Part shown: in pieces, positions 26,851 through 34,753 of the stretch
How the letters are laid out: every line of letters starts with the position of its first letter
How positions within the stretch are numbered: the stretch's first letter is position 1
Assembly: GCF_009811555.1 (NCBI RefSeq)
Contig: NZ_BLIN01000005.1
Location: forward strand, 4,597,501-4,661,500
Length of the DNA stretch: 64,000 nucleotides
Direction: 5' to 3'
Source of the DNA: Streptomyces caniferus
GTDB lineage: Bacteria; Actinomycetota; Actinomycetes; Streptomycetales; Streptomycetaceae
Translations under genes and position numbers: made by a program
Notes under the pieces: model-generated
Told to the model about the DNA's origin: nothing
Seen by the model: only the letters and a program-made list of their open reading frames with translations
Databases searched by the model: none

Positions 26851-26935
26851 GCAGGTCGGGGGCCTGCTGTGACGACCAGTCACCCTGCCGAAAACTCAAC
26901 TGACAGTCAGCAGACGCGTATGTCAGGGTCGGATC

Positions 26936-27379
26936 ATGAAGAAGATCACGGGGATCATTTCGCCCATCGCAGCAGCAACCCTCCTCCTCGCTGGAGCCGC
27001 CGCGCCCGCGAGCGCCGCGCCGTGGTTGAACAAGAAGGTCAAGTGCACCGCGGTCGACCCCGACGGTCGGGAGATACCGACGCTCATCGGCAACGCCGAA
27101 CTGGGCTGGAACCACTTCACCGGTCGGCACAACATCCGCAAGTGCGATCTCTTGAACATCCCTATGGGAAGCCCGGTCGACAAGAAGAGCGGGGCGAACC
27201 TGGAGTACTGGGGATACGCCACGAACCGTGAACACGGGACCGTGAAGATCGTCGTCAAGGCCCGGTACGCGCGGAAGACGGATGATGGGCGTTACGACGC
27301 CGGTTCGGGTAAGAAGATTGGCGTGATCACCGCCTACTGCAAGGGCATGCAGAAGTGCCCGAATTGGGTAAATCAGTGA
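26936..27379 (+). CDS. small secreted basic protein, unknown
   Basis: A 147-residue protein. The signal peptide MKKITGIISPIAAATLLLAG ends near PASAAPW. The mature part (about 118 residues) is Lys-rich with four Cys (VKCTAV, RKCDLL, AYCKGM, QKCPNW), possibly two disulfides. Codon use is less GC-biased than the flanks. Its stop overlaps the next start (GTGA), so the two are one translational unit. The layout, exported protein first and cytosolic partner second, inside an integration hot spot, fits a secreted effector with a partner, but nothing proves this. Confidence 0.7.
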   Translation: MKKITGIISPIAAATLLLAGAAAPASAAPWLNKKVKCTAVDPDGREIPTLIGNAELGWNHFTGRHNIRKCDLLNIPMGSPVDKKSGANLEYWGYATNREHGTVKIVVKARYARKTDDGRYDAGSGKKIGVITAYCKGMQKCPNWVNQ

Positions 27380-28029
27380 CAGACGAGCACGAAGAAATCG
27401 TGGAGCAGCAGGCCGACATCACGGGCCTGCTGCTCCACCACGTTTACGCGCCGCTCCTCGAGGACCAACACGTACGGGGTGTCCTCCCGGCACCTTCCAC
27501 GAAGGACGCCGTGCGCGTTGTCCTCGGCGACAAGGGTGAGTACGGCACCGGCCGGCTCACCGCCTACGAGATCCCGCTGCGCGTGGACGACGGGCTGCGC
27601 ACACCGCACGACGTCGCGGCCCTCCTGCGCACCGTCCACACGGGCACTCACATCTATCCCCGCGACAAGGTCAGCTCCGTCATGGGAATGACCCTGTTCA
27701 TCGTGGACCCCGCGACCGTGGATCCAGCCCCCTTCACTAACGATGACTGGGCCCTCACGCTCCTGCGCTGCCTGACCTCTCCCTCCACCGAGGAAAGACC
27801 TCAGGCGCGTCTGTGCGGCTTCCTGTTCCTGGCCCCGGATCGCCTCCGCCTCTACCTCGACGCCAACGAGGAGGCTCTTCCCGGGGTAACAGCCGCCGAC
27901 GTCCGCCCCGGTGGCGCCCTCACCGCGCTGCTGGCGGCCCTACCGTCGCTGCTCGACGAGCAGTGGCTCACCACCACCGACGCCGACGACCCACACTGCT
28001 CACGTGTCGTCGACCTCACCGACTGGTGA
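27376..28029 (+). CDS. cytosolic protein of unknown function coupled to the secreted gene
   Basis: A 217-residue acidic protein with GTG start (VTDEHEEIVEQQ) overlapping the upstream TGA. It has no signal, TM or recognisable catalytic motif. The sequence alternates helical and beta-prone stretches (LLLHHVYAPLLEDQHVRGVL, MGMTLFIVDPATVD, LCGFLFLAPDRLRLYLDANE). It could be an immunity or accessory protein for the upstream secreted product. The only evidence for that is the coupling. Confidence 0.65.
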   Translation: MTDEHEEIVEQQADITGLLLHHVYAPLLEDQHVRGVLPAPSTKDAVRVVLGDKGEYGTGRLTAYEIPLRVDDGLRTPHDVAALLRTVHTGTHIYPRDKVSSVMGMTLFIVDPATVDPAPFTNDDWALTLLRCLTSPSTEERPQARLCGFLFLAPDRLRLYLDANEEALPGVTAADVRPGGALTALLAALPSLLDEQWLTTTDADDPHCSRVVDLTDW

Positions 28030-28073
28030 CCACCTGCCCCAAAGGAGCCCGCAGGGCTGACCCGTGAAACACG

Positions 28074-28134
28074 AAAGGCCTCTGGCTGTCCGTTCGCAGG
28101 AAGGTCGGGGGCCTTTCCGGTCGGGGGCCTTTCC
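28074..28134 (+). terminator. terminator with duplicated right arm
   Basis: AAAGGCC at 28074-28080 pairs with GGCCTTT at 28110-28116. The 16-base right-arm unit GGTCGGGGGCCTTTCC is present twice in tandem (28103-28118 and 28119-28134). It ends the secreted/partner gene pair. Confidence 0.65.
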
Positions 28135-28178
28135 TGTTACCTGTCGCGCGACATGGGCACGCCCGTAACGATGCATTC

Positions 28179-28367
28179 ATGGGCCGGGCCGGCACCCCTT
28201 ACCGCGCAGGGTGGTACTCGCCCTCGCGCTGGGCGAGCTGTGGCGACCTCGCCCACATCGGATCCGACATCCCCATCGGTCTCATCACCGGTGCAGCCGC
28301 GGCCCTGGCTGCCGCGGGCGTAGCCCTGGTGTGGTGGATGCGCCGCCGCAAGACGGACGCCGAGTAG
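28179..28367 (+). pseudogene. C-terminal fragment of a sortase-anchored surface protein
   Basis: A 62-codon frame ending LAHIGSDIP, then a hydrophobic helix (IGLITGAAAALAAAGVALVWW) and a basic tail MRRRKTDAE. This is the layout of a Streptomyces cell-wall sorting signal, with LAHIG where LAXTG is needed (one Thr to Ile change). No signal peptide or body remains upstream. It is most likely a relic; a stand-alone small membrane protein is the alternative. Confidence 0.4.
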
Positions 28368-28458
28368 CACCATGCCGCATGGCTCAGAGGCCCCACCTGG
28401 ATCTCCCGGGCGGGGCCCTCCGCCTTGAGCGCTGGCCGCCGCTGTCTGCATCTCCCCG

Positions 28459-28767
28459 TTGTTTCCCGGCTCTGCGGGCACGGAAGGGGCACGGCTCCCA
28501 TGGAATGAACGGAACCAGGAGCTCCGGCAGCAAACCCTGGCGGAGATGGAAGATGCAGAGCAAAGGCGCTCTTTGGCCTTCGAGTCGGTGGCCTTGTTGG
28601 GGGCTCCTTCCGCAATTGAAGCGGCACACGAAGTGAACCGCTTGCTGTGGCAACACCTGCGAGCCGCCCGCGATCCACACTGTGAGCCTCCCGCGGGACC
28701 CGCTCTTGTGGAGGCGCTGAACGCTCTGCATGAGCAGGCGCGGCAGGATCTTGGCATCACCGGCTGA
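28459..28767 (+). CDS. hypothetical helical protein, probably 5'-truncated
   Basis: About 102 codons with a TTG as first possible start; the next in-frame ATG is near 28546. The product is Glu/Ala/Leu-rich and helical (ERNQELRQQTLAEMEDAEQR, SAIEAAHEVNRLLWQHLRAA). It resembles short uncharacterised proteins of Streptomyces mobile elements. No domain is recognised. Lower GC agrees with an accessory origin. Confidence 0.4.
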   Translation: MFPGSAGTEGARLPWNERNQELRQQTLAEMEDAEQRRSLAFESVALLGAPSAIEAAHEVNRLLWQHLRAARDPHCEPPAGPALVEALNALHEQARQDLGITG

Positions 28768-28868
28768 GCTGGCGTGTTCCGACGAGAAGCGGAAGGGAAT
28801 GCAGACCCGGTGAGTGGCGCGCCCGGTGACCCGCTTCGGGCTTATGACCATCAGGCGGACGGCTGGAC

Positions 28869-29045
28869 GTGGAAGCCATTCTGTACAAGCCCTACCGTGT
28901 CGCCTCGACCGCCGGGCACGCATCCGCGCACTGGACCGGTTGGAAGTCCGGCAATATCGATGAGGGAACCACCGTCACGGTGCGGATCTGTATGACCCGG
29001 GGATGTAGCTCCTCCTGCTCGGATTACTACGCGGGTAAGGCGTAG
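28869..29045 (+). CDS. small fragment of a secreted cysteine-containing protein
   Basis: A 58-codon frame beginning at GTG, containing GHASAHWTGWKSGNIDEGTT and a Cys cluster ICMTRGCSSSCSDYY, ending YAGKA. The composition looks like the mature C-terminal part of a small secreted protein. No signal peptide precedes it (an in-frame stop is at 28845), so it is probably a truncated gene. Confidence 0.35.
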   Translation: MEAILYKPYRVASTAGHASAHWTGWKSGNIDEGTTVTVRICMTRGCSSSCSDYYAGKA

Positions 29046-29153
29046 CGGGAAGGCCCCGGACTGCCGTCGTGTGGTTCGGGGCCCATCCGTGTGCTCGGTC
29101 TCGGTCATAGGATCGGGAGGGAGTACTGCTTTCTGGCTTCCCTGGAACGATCG

Positions 29154-29552
29154 ATGTCCGACCCTCTGCCCCGTTCGCTCGATCAGCGGCTGGATGCCCT
29201 CGCGCGGCATCCGTTTCGTGCGAAGTTCCATCTGCGCGGGCGCGAGCGGGTCACGGCTGAGCTGAGTGGGCCGTCCACGATGCGGTGGCATGCCTATGAC
29301 CTCATTGCCAAGCGGTTGGCGCCGGCCGAGCCGTACAAGGACGGGAAGCAGACGCCCTACCGTGGCCACCCGGTCTTCGTCGCTCAGCATGCGACCGCGA
29401 CCTGCTGCCGTACCTGCCTGCAGCGCTGGCACGAGATCCCCAAGGGGCGGGAGCTGAGCCGTGCGGAGCGTGCCTATGTCGTGGGCGTGATCTGCCGTTG
29501 GATCGAGCGCGAGGTGGGGGGCTCTTCGGGGGCGCCTGAAGCCCATTCTTGA
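29154..29552 (+). CDS. DUF4186 family protein
   Basis: A 132-residue protein starting MSDPLPRSLDQRLDAL. It matches DUF4186 throughout: FRAKFHLRGRER, KDGKQTPYRGHPVFVAQHAT, CCRTCLQRWHEIPKG and CRWIEREVG. The CC-x2-C plus His may bind zinc. The family is a small cytosolic protein of unknown function, frequent in mobile regions. Length is normal for the family, so it seems intact. Confidence 0.85.
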   Translation: MSDPLPRSLDQRLDALARHPFRAKFHLRGRERVTAELSGPSTMRWHAYDLIAKRLAPAEPYKDGKQTPYRGHPVFVAQHATATCCRTCLQRWHEIPKGRELSRAERAYVVGVICRWIEREVGGSSGAPEAHS

Positions 29553-29775
29553 GTGCAATCCATGAGGGCAGGTGAGGTGCTCCGCCTTGGTCCTGCAATT
29601 GTCTTCTCCGCGGCATTCTCTGTGGGTTTTCCGGTGCGTTCTCTGCCGAATGGCAGATGTGGGGGTGGCTGTTTCCGGTCGAGACTGCGGAGGCGCATGG
29701 CGGGGAGTGGTGTGAGCCGGTCCGTTGCCGTGGCGGTGTGCAGTCCTCTCCTGGTGACGTGGAAGTGAGCGGCTC

Positions 29776-31050
29776 ATGGTGTTCTTCCGGTTTCGTGCGG
29801 TCCGATGTGCGGGGCTCCTGATGGCGGCGGTTTCGGTGGTGGGTGTGGTTCCTGCTGAGGCGCATTCCGCAGTGCCTCGGGGCCACTGGACGCAGACGTG
29901 GGGTGCCGCGGTGCAGCGGCCGGTCGACGGGTCCGAAGGGGATGCGCCGAACTGGTCGAAGAGGGGCTTCCGCGGGGAGTCGGTGCGTCAGGTCGTCCGG
30001 ATCAGCGTGGGTGGATCGCGGGTGCGGATCAGGCTGTCGAACCGGTTCGGCAGTCGGCCGCTGCGGGTGGACGGGGCGGTGGTCGCCCGGTCCGGGGGAA
30101 GGGGGCAGGCCTGGCCGGGGACGACGCGGAAGCTGACGTTCCGGCACTCCGGCTCTACGGTCGTCCCGGCCGGCAGGGAGGCCGTCAGTGATGCGGTGGC
30201 GATGTCCACGTCTCCTCTGGAGAAGCTGGTGGTCAGCTTGTACTTCGCCGGGCGGACCGGCCCGGCCACCTTCCACCGCGTCGGACAGGCCACGTCCTAC
30301 CGGGCCACCGGCAACCATCTCGCCGACGCGCCGGCCGTGGCCTACACCCGTACGTCGCAGTCCAGTTACTACCTCGACGGAGTCGACGTCTCCGGTTCTG
30401 TTCCTGCCGGGCGGAACACGGTGGTGGCGTGGGGCGACTCCGCCACCGACGGCGTGGGCGCCACGCCGGATGCCGACGGCCGGTACACCGATGATCTCGT
30501 CGAGCGGCTGGTCACCGGACGGCGTCAGGTGGGCGTGGTCAACGCCGGTATCGCCGGGAACATGCTGCTGACCAGCAGTTCCTGCTTCGGTGAGAAGGGG
30601 ACCGCTCGGTTTCGGCGGGACGTCCTGGACCGTCCGGGCGTGCGGACGGTGATCGTTGAACTGGGGGGCAACGACATCGGCGCCAACTGGTCCGAGGGCC
30701 CCTGCCTCCCGTCGTCGCATCGGCCCGTCTCGGCGCGACAGATCACCCATGCCTATGGGGAGCTGGTACGGGCCGCGCATGAGCGGGGCATCAAGGTCAT
30801 CGGCGCCACGGTGATTCCGCTGAAGGGGTATCCGGGCTACTCCGCCAAGGTCGAGCGCCTGCGTCAGCAGGTCAATCACTGGATCCGCACCAGCCGGGTC
30901 TACGACGCGGTCGTCGATTTCGACCGGGCCATGGCCGATCCGGCCCACCCGGACCGGCCCCGCCCCGGCTACGTCTATGAGGACGGGCTGCACCCCGACG
31001 ACGCCGGGTACCACGCCCTCGCCAACGCCTTCGATCTCACGGAGCTTTGA
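29776..31050 (+). CDS. secreted SGNH/GDSL-family hydrolase
   Basis: A 424-residue protein with signal peptide (cleavage near AEAHS). The N-terminal beta domain begins RGHWTQTWGAAVQRP. The SGNH catalytic domain has block I VVAWGDSATDG (Ser about 221), block III VELGGNDIG and block V DGLHPDDAG with the Asp/His pair near residue 402. It belongs to the actinobacterial rhamnogalacturonan-acetylesterase-like/lipase group, so it is an extracellular esterase acting on acylated polymers or lipids. The start MVFFRFRAVRC is the natural signal-peptide start. Confidence 0.9.
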   Translation: MVFFRFRAVRCAGLLMAAVSVVGVVPAEAHSAVPRGHWTQTWGAAVQRPVDGSEGDAPNWSKRGFRGESVRQVVRISVGGSRVRIRLSNRFGSRPLRVDGAVVARSGGRGQAWPGTTRKLTFRHSGSTVVPAGREAVSDAVAMSTSPLEKLVVSLYFAGRTGPATFHRVGQATSYRATGNHLADAPAVAYTRTSQSSYYLDGVDVSGSVPAGRNTVVAWGDSATDGVGATPDADGRYTDDLVERLVTGRRQVGVVNAGIAGNMLLTSSSCFGEKGTARFRRDVLDRPGVRTVIVELGGNDIGANWSEGPCLPSSHRPVSARQITHAYGELVRAAHERGIKVIGATVIPLKGYPGYSAKVERLRQQVNHWIRTSRVYDAVVDFDRAMADPAHPDRPRPGYVYEDGLHPDDAGYHALANAFDLTEL

Positions 31051-31244
31051 AGCGTTCGGTTCGTCGGAATGGACGTGGACGCGCCCCGCCAGGGCGTATA
31101 GCGGCGGTAACGGATATCGGTGCAATGGGGAAGCGGGAAGTAAGGGGGGAGCGGGCGGTAATGGTGTTTTTCTTTGCGCGGTAAGGTGGCGGCGAAAGGT
31201 GAATTGAATTCCAGCCGTGCTGCGGAAAGCGGGAAGAGGTCACC

Positions 31245-31769
31245 GTGGGTGTGCGGAGGGCGGGGGCGGCAGATGGGGCCCGACAGGGACGTGGACGGGG
31301 AAATGTGCTGATCCGGCGGGCCCTGGAGCGGGATGCCCGGAGGCTCACCCGGCTGGTGCGAAGCTCTCGGGCCTATGAGGGGCCCTATTCCTCGATGGTC
31401 GAGGGGTATCGGGTGGGGCCGGATTACATCGAGACGCATCGGGTCTTTGTCGCCGTGGAGGAGATCCCCGGCGGGGAGGGCGGCGGTGAGCGGGTGCTCG
31501 GGTTCTATGCGCTGATGGTGGAGCCGGCCGAGCTGGACTTGATGTTCGTCTCGGACCAGGCGCAGGGGTACGGAATCGGGCGCCGGATGGTCGAGCACAT
31601 GCGGGGCGAGGCGAGGCGCGCCGGTATCGAGAAGGTGCGGGTGGTCTCGCACCCGCCGGCCGAGGGTTTCTACCGCAGCGTGGGCGCCCGGCCCGTGGGA
31701 ACGGTGCCCGCCAATCCGCCGGCGGTGAAGTGGGACCGTCCGGAGTTCGTCTTTGTGGTGGGCGAGTAG
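31245..31769 (+). CDS. GNAT-family N-acetyltransferase
   Basis: Up to 174 residues. The acetyl-CoA site is visible at MFVSDQAQGYGIGRRMVEHM (motif A, Q/R-x2-G-x-G/A). The core begins LIRRALERDARRLTRLV. Two starts are possible: GTG 31245 with GAAGAGG six bases upstream, or GTG 31305, which trims a basic 20-residue leader. The substrate is unknown. It stands free between the hydrolase and a methyltransferase. Confidence 0.85.
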   Translation: MGVRRAGAADGARQGRGRGNVLIRRALERDARRLTRLVRSSRAYEGPYSSMVEGYRVGPDYIETHRVFVAVEEIPGGEGGGERVLGFYALMVEPAELDLMFVSDQAQGYGIGRRMVEHMRGEARRAGIEKVRVVSHPPAEGFYRSVGARPVGTVPANPPAVKWDRPEFVFVVGE

Positions 31770-31886
31770 CGAAGCTGTTCCATGGGGCCGAGTGCCGTGG
31801 CCGAGACGGGGCGGGCCAGGGGCCGAGTAGTGGGGGCGGGGACTAAATCGTTGGCCAGGCGATCCTTCGGCACCGATGGTGGGGGT

Positions 31887-32645
31887 ATGGAGCGATCATT
31901 TGCGGAGCTGGTGGCCGAGGCCGATGCCGTGTCGGTCGAGGGGTGGGACTTCTCGTGGCTGGCGGGGCGGGCCACGGAAGAGCGGCCCTCGTGGGGGTAC
32001 CAGCGGGCGATGAGCGCGCGGCTGGCGCGGGCGTCGGCGGCCCTGGACATCCAGACGGGTGGCGGGGAGGTGCTCGCCGGGGCGGAGAAGCTGCCGCCGG
32101 TGATGGTGGCGACGGAGTCCTGGGCGCCGAATGTCGCCAAGGCCACTGAGCTGTTGCATCCGCTCGGCGCGGTCGTGGTGGCCGATGCGGACGAGCCGCC
32201 GCTGCCGTTCGGTGATGCGGCCTTCGACCTGGTGACGAGCCGTCATCCGGTGACCGTGTGGTGGGACGAGATCGCCCGCGTGCTGCGGCCCGGTGGCACG
32301 TACTTCTCCCAGCAGGTGGGACCGGCCAGCGTGTTCGAGCTGGTCGAGTACTTTCTCGGGCCGCAGCCGGAGGAGGTGCGGCGGGCCCGTCACCCCGAGG
32401 ATGCGCGCCGGGCGGCCGAGGCGGCGGGCCTGGAGGTGACCGATCTGCGTGCGGAGTCGCTGCGGACCGAGTTCCTCGACATCGGGGCGGTCATCTACTT
32501 CCTGCGCAAGGTGGTGTGGATGGTGCCCGGCTTCACGGTCGAGCAATACCGGGACCGCTTGCGGGAGTTGGATGAGTTGATCCGCGCGGAGGGGGCGTTC
32601 GTGGCGCATACGACCCGGTTCTTGATCGAGGCGCGGCGGAGCTGA
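31887..32645 (+). CDS. class I SAM-dependent methyltransferase
   Basis: A 252-residue protein starting MERSFAELVAEAD. The Rossmann core has motif I LDIQTGGGEVLAG (a variant of D-x-G-x-G-x-G) and an acidic loop VVVADADEPPLPFGDAAFDL. VTSRHPVTVWWDEIARVLRP (motif II/III) and a C-terminal substrate-cap region follow. It resembles Streptomyces small-molecule methyltransferases of the UbiE-like type. The substrate cannot be read. Confidence 0.88.
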   Translation: MERSFAELVAEADAVSVEGWDFSWLAGRATEERPSWGYQRAMSARLARASAALDIQTGGGEVLAGAEKLPPVMVATESWAPNVAKATELLHPLGAVVVADADEPPLPFGDAAFDLVTSRHPVTVWWDEIARVLRPGGTYFSQQVGPASVFELVEYFLGPQPEEVRRARHPEDARRAAEAAGLEVTDLRAESLRTEFLDIGAVIYFLRKVVWMVPGFTVEQYRDRLRELDELIRAEGAFVAHTTRFLIEARRS

Positions 32646-32724
32646 TCCTTCCGGGGCGGTCGGCTTTCCCCTATGGGTGACCGGGTGCCCGCTTTCCCCT
32701 ACGGGCTACCGCGGCCGGCTTCCC

Positions 32725-33870
32725 CTACGTGGTCGGCTCCCCGCGCCGTCGGCGGGCCGCCGAGGCGATCGTTGCGCGGGCCTCTTGTGCGGACAGGCCG
32801 GTGTGGCGGGCGGCTTCTGTCAGTCTGGCGGCGAGTTCCTGGCCGAGGCCGGACTCGTCGGCGCGGCAGGCGGCCCAGTAGAGGCGGGCATTGCGCTGGC
32901 CGACCGGGGAGGCGCGGACGAAACGTACGAGGGCGGCGGCGGGCTGGGGCGGGACGCCGTAGGGGGACTCGCGGCGGGCGGCGGGGGGCGGGGCCGTGAG
33001 GAGTGCGAGCAGGGCGTCCGGCGCGGGGGCGGGGCGGTGCGGTGCGCCCGGCGCCAGGGCGTAGCGCCCGCGGGCGGTGAGCGAGCCGGGGCCCACGAGA
33101 TAGCCGCCCGCGCCGCGGATGTCGATGCCGGGGGCGAGCCGCCCGACCGAATTCGCGATCGTGGGGGACGGCGGGCCGGTGAGCCAGAGGTGGCGGCCGC
33201 CGCTGGGGGTGAGGACCGTGACCGTGGGCGGGATCGGGAAGCCGTGCTGTTCGGCGAGGAACCGGAGGGCGGTCAGGCCGTCGGCGCCGTTCTTGGTGTC
33301 GAGGTCGATGCCGATGAGGTGGTGCGGTGGCCGCCCGCAGGCGAGGCCGTAGCCGGTGGCCCAGGGGGCGGCGGCGAACATCCGGCGGACGGTGAGCGGG
33401 TCGGTGCTCGCGTCGTGTACGCCGTGCCCGAGCCGGCCGCACTCGCCGCGGCAGGGCGGCACCTCGGGATGCCCGCGGTGGGGGGAGCGGAGGGCCGGGA
33501 GCTTGTTGCGGGTCAGCGGGATGACGGGGTAGCCGCGCTCGGCGGCAAGGAGCGCGTGAGCAAGGGCCGCGGCGTGCGCATCCGCGGGGGCGGTGGGATC
33601 GGGGCCGGGCGTCGGGGCGGTGGTGCGGGGGCCGGGCTGCTGGGGGCGAACCGCAGGCCCGGGGTCGGGGCGAACCGCAGACCCCGGGTCGGGGCGAGCT
33701 GCAGGCCGGAGCTGGGGGTGGTCTGCAGGCCGCTCGGCGGCGGGTTCGACGTGCTTGATGGGCTCGGCGGGCTCGGCGGGCTCGCCGGGCGTGCCAGCCG
33801 GTGGAGTGGCCGGCGTACTGATCGGCCAGCCGGTCGGTCTTTCCATATGGCGTCGGTGCAGGGTAGCCAT
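32725..33870 (-). CDS. bifunctional DNA primase/polymerase (Prim-Pol) protein
   Basis: A 381-residue protein. The first 95 residues are a disordered Pro/Ala/Asp linker. The Prim-Pol domain runs from about 98 to 310, with AALAHALLAAERGYPVIPLT, Cys/His sites PPCRGECGRLGHG and the catalytic DxD in HLIGIDLDTKNG. GGRHLWLTG is the conserved downstream motif. A C-terminal helical PriCT-like segment contains LTEAARHTGLSAQEARATIA. It may act in replication restart, repair or a mobile element. A LexA-like box lies 11 bases before the ATG, suggesting SOS control. Confidence 0.85.
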   Translation of the reverse strand: MATLHRRHMERPTGWPISTPATPPAGTPGEPAEPAEPIKHVEPAAERPADHPQLRPAARPDPGSAVRPDPGPAVRPQQPGPRTTAPTPGPDPTAPADAHAAALAHALLAAERGYPVIPLTRNKLPALRSPHRGHPEVPPCRGECGRLGHGVHDASTDPLTVRRMFAAAPWATGYGLACGRPPHHLIGIDLDTKNGADGLTALRFLAEQHGFPIPPTVTVLTPSGGRHLWLTGPPSPTIANSVGRLAPGIDIRGAGGYLVGPGSLTARGRYALAPGAPHRPAPAPDALLALLTAPPPAARRESPYGVPPQPAAALVRFVRASPVGQRNARLYWAACRADESGLGQELAARLTEAARHTGLSAQEARATIASAARRRRGEPTT

Positions 33871-33880
33871 GACTCTATTT

Positions 33881-33896
33881 TCGTACGAATGTTCGA
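33881..33896 (-). promoter_or_regulatory. LexA (SOS) box candidate of the primase-polymerase gene
   Basis: On the minus strand the sequence is TCGAAC-ATTC-GTACGA. The actinobacterial LexA consensus is TCGAAC-N4-GTTCGA, so 11 of 12 arm bases match. The box ends 11 bases before the ATG. A TAGAGT -10-like hexamer lies between box and start. Confidence 0.65.
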
Positions 33897-34242
33897 CGAA
33901 GGGAAGGGGGCGCGCCAGGACCTGGTCGTGCGCCGGTTGTGGTGGCCGGGCGTGTGGGGCGCGCGGAGCCCGGGGAGGGCGGGCCGAGGTGGGGTCTCGT
34001 GCCGTCGGGGCGGGTGCCGGCGGGGAGGTCGTGCGGCGGTCGGGGTTTACCCGGGGTTCCTCATGCTTGCGAGGGAATCGCCCCTTCGTGACGGGTCCGC
34101 TGGGGATTCATGGGCAAGCCTGAGTGCGCGACGTCGAAGCAAGCACCGTGGTGGTCGGCCAACTTCCCGGTGGGCCAGCGGAGTTAGAGCGATTCAAGTG
34201 TTTCAAGCGATCCAGAAGTCGTGTTCCGTAGGAGGAATAGAC
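33897..34242. other. about 350-base gap between divergent genes
   Basis: The gap holds promoter DNA for the leftward primase-polymerase and the rightward small secreted gene. No gene or RNA is supported. The right end (34140-34242) is less GC-rich and includes the ribosome-binding site TAGGAGGAA. Confidence 0.4.
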
Positions 34243-34548
34243 ATGGCAAGCACCCGTACCGCCCGCGCCATCGCCGTTGTTGCCGCACTGCCTTTCGCGG
34301 CCGCACTCTTCACGGGCGTGGCGCAGGCCGACAACGGCGGCTTCGCGACGGGCGGGTCGAGCTCGGCGGCGACGAGTCAGGCGGGAACCGGTGTCGGCGG
34401 CAGCAACTTCGGCAACTCGACCACCGGTCAGCAGGTCGCCAACGGCGCCGGCGCCTCCAACCAGAACAACACCGCGAGCGTGAACGGCTCCGGCCCCACG
34501 CGTATCGACCAGACCAACGCCACCGTCAACTTCACCAACCTCTGGTGA
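34243..34548 (+). CDS. small secreted Asn/Gly/Ser-rich protein
   Basis: A 101-residue protein; AGGAGG lies 6-7 bases before the ATG. The signal peptide ends at GVAQADNGG. The 72-residue mature chain is free of Cys and Lys and rich in Gly, Ser, Asn, Thr and Gln, with repeated N/Q patterns (NFGNSTTGQQVANGAGAS, NQNNTASVNGSG, DQTNATVNF). This alternation resembles amyloid-forming surface proteins (curlin- or rodlin-like), but no family match is claimed. It is probably a hyphal surface or matrix protein. A strong hairpin follows. Confidence 0.75.
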   Translation: MASTRTARAIAVVAALPFAAALFTGVAQADNGGFATGGSSSAATSQAGTGVGGSNFGNSTTGQQVANGAGASNQNNTASVNGSGPTRIDQTNATVNFTNLW

Positions 34549-34654
34549 GCCGGTACGCCGCAAGGGGACGGCGGCGACCGACCGAGGGGTGATACGTCAG
34601 GGCGGCGCGGAGGAAATGGGGCTCCTCCGGGGTTCACGACGCCGACCTTGACAG

Positions 34655-34691
34655 CGAGCGGGTTTCTGACGGACAGTCAGAAACCCGCTCG
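34655..34691. terminator. 16-base perfect inverted repeat: terminator and possible operator
   Basis: CGAGCGGGTTTCTGAC (34655-34670) and its exact complement (34676-34691) flank GGACA. It lies after the small secreted gene and 62 bases before the acyl-CoA dehydrogenase start. The inner TTTCTGAC-N5-GTCAGAAA is also operator-like for a TetR-type regulator of the operon. Confidence 0.65.
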
Positions 34692-34753
34692 TTCGTACGC
34701 CTGGACCTTCCCTGCGCACCGGGCGTACGGCCACCAGAAGGGGAGCCGCCCAC

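Noticed and set aside
32677..34242. Long plus-strand frame leading into the small secreted protein
   Set aside because: It runs antisense to the primase-polymerase gene. The real gene begins at 34243 with AGGAGG and a signal peptide.
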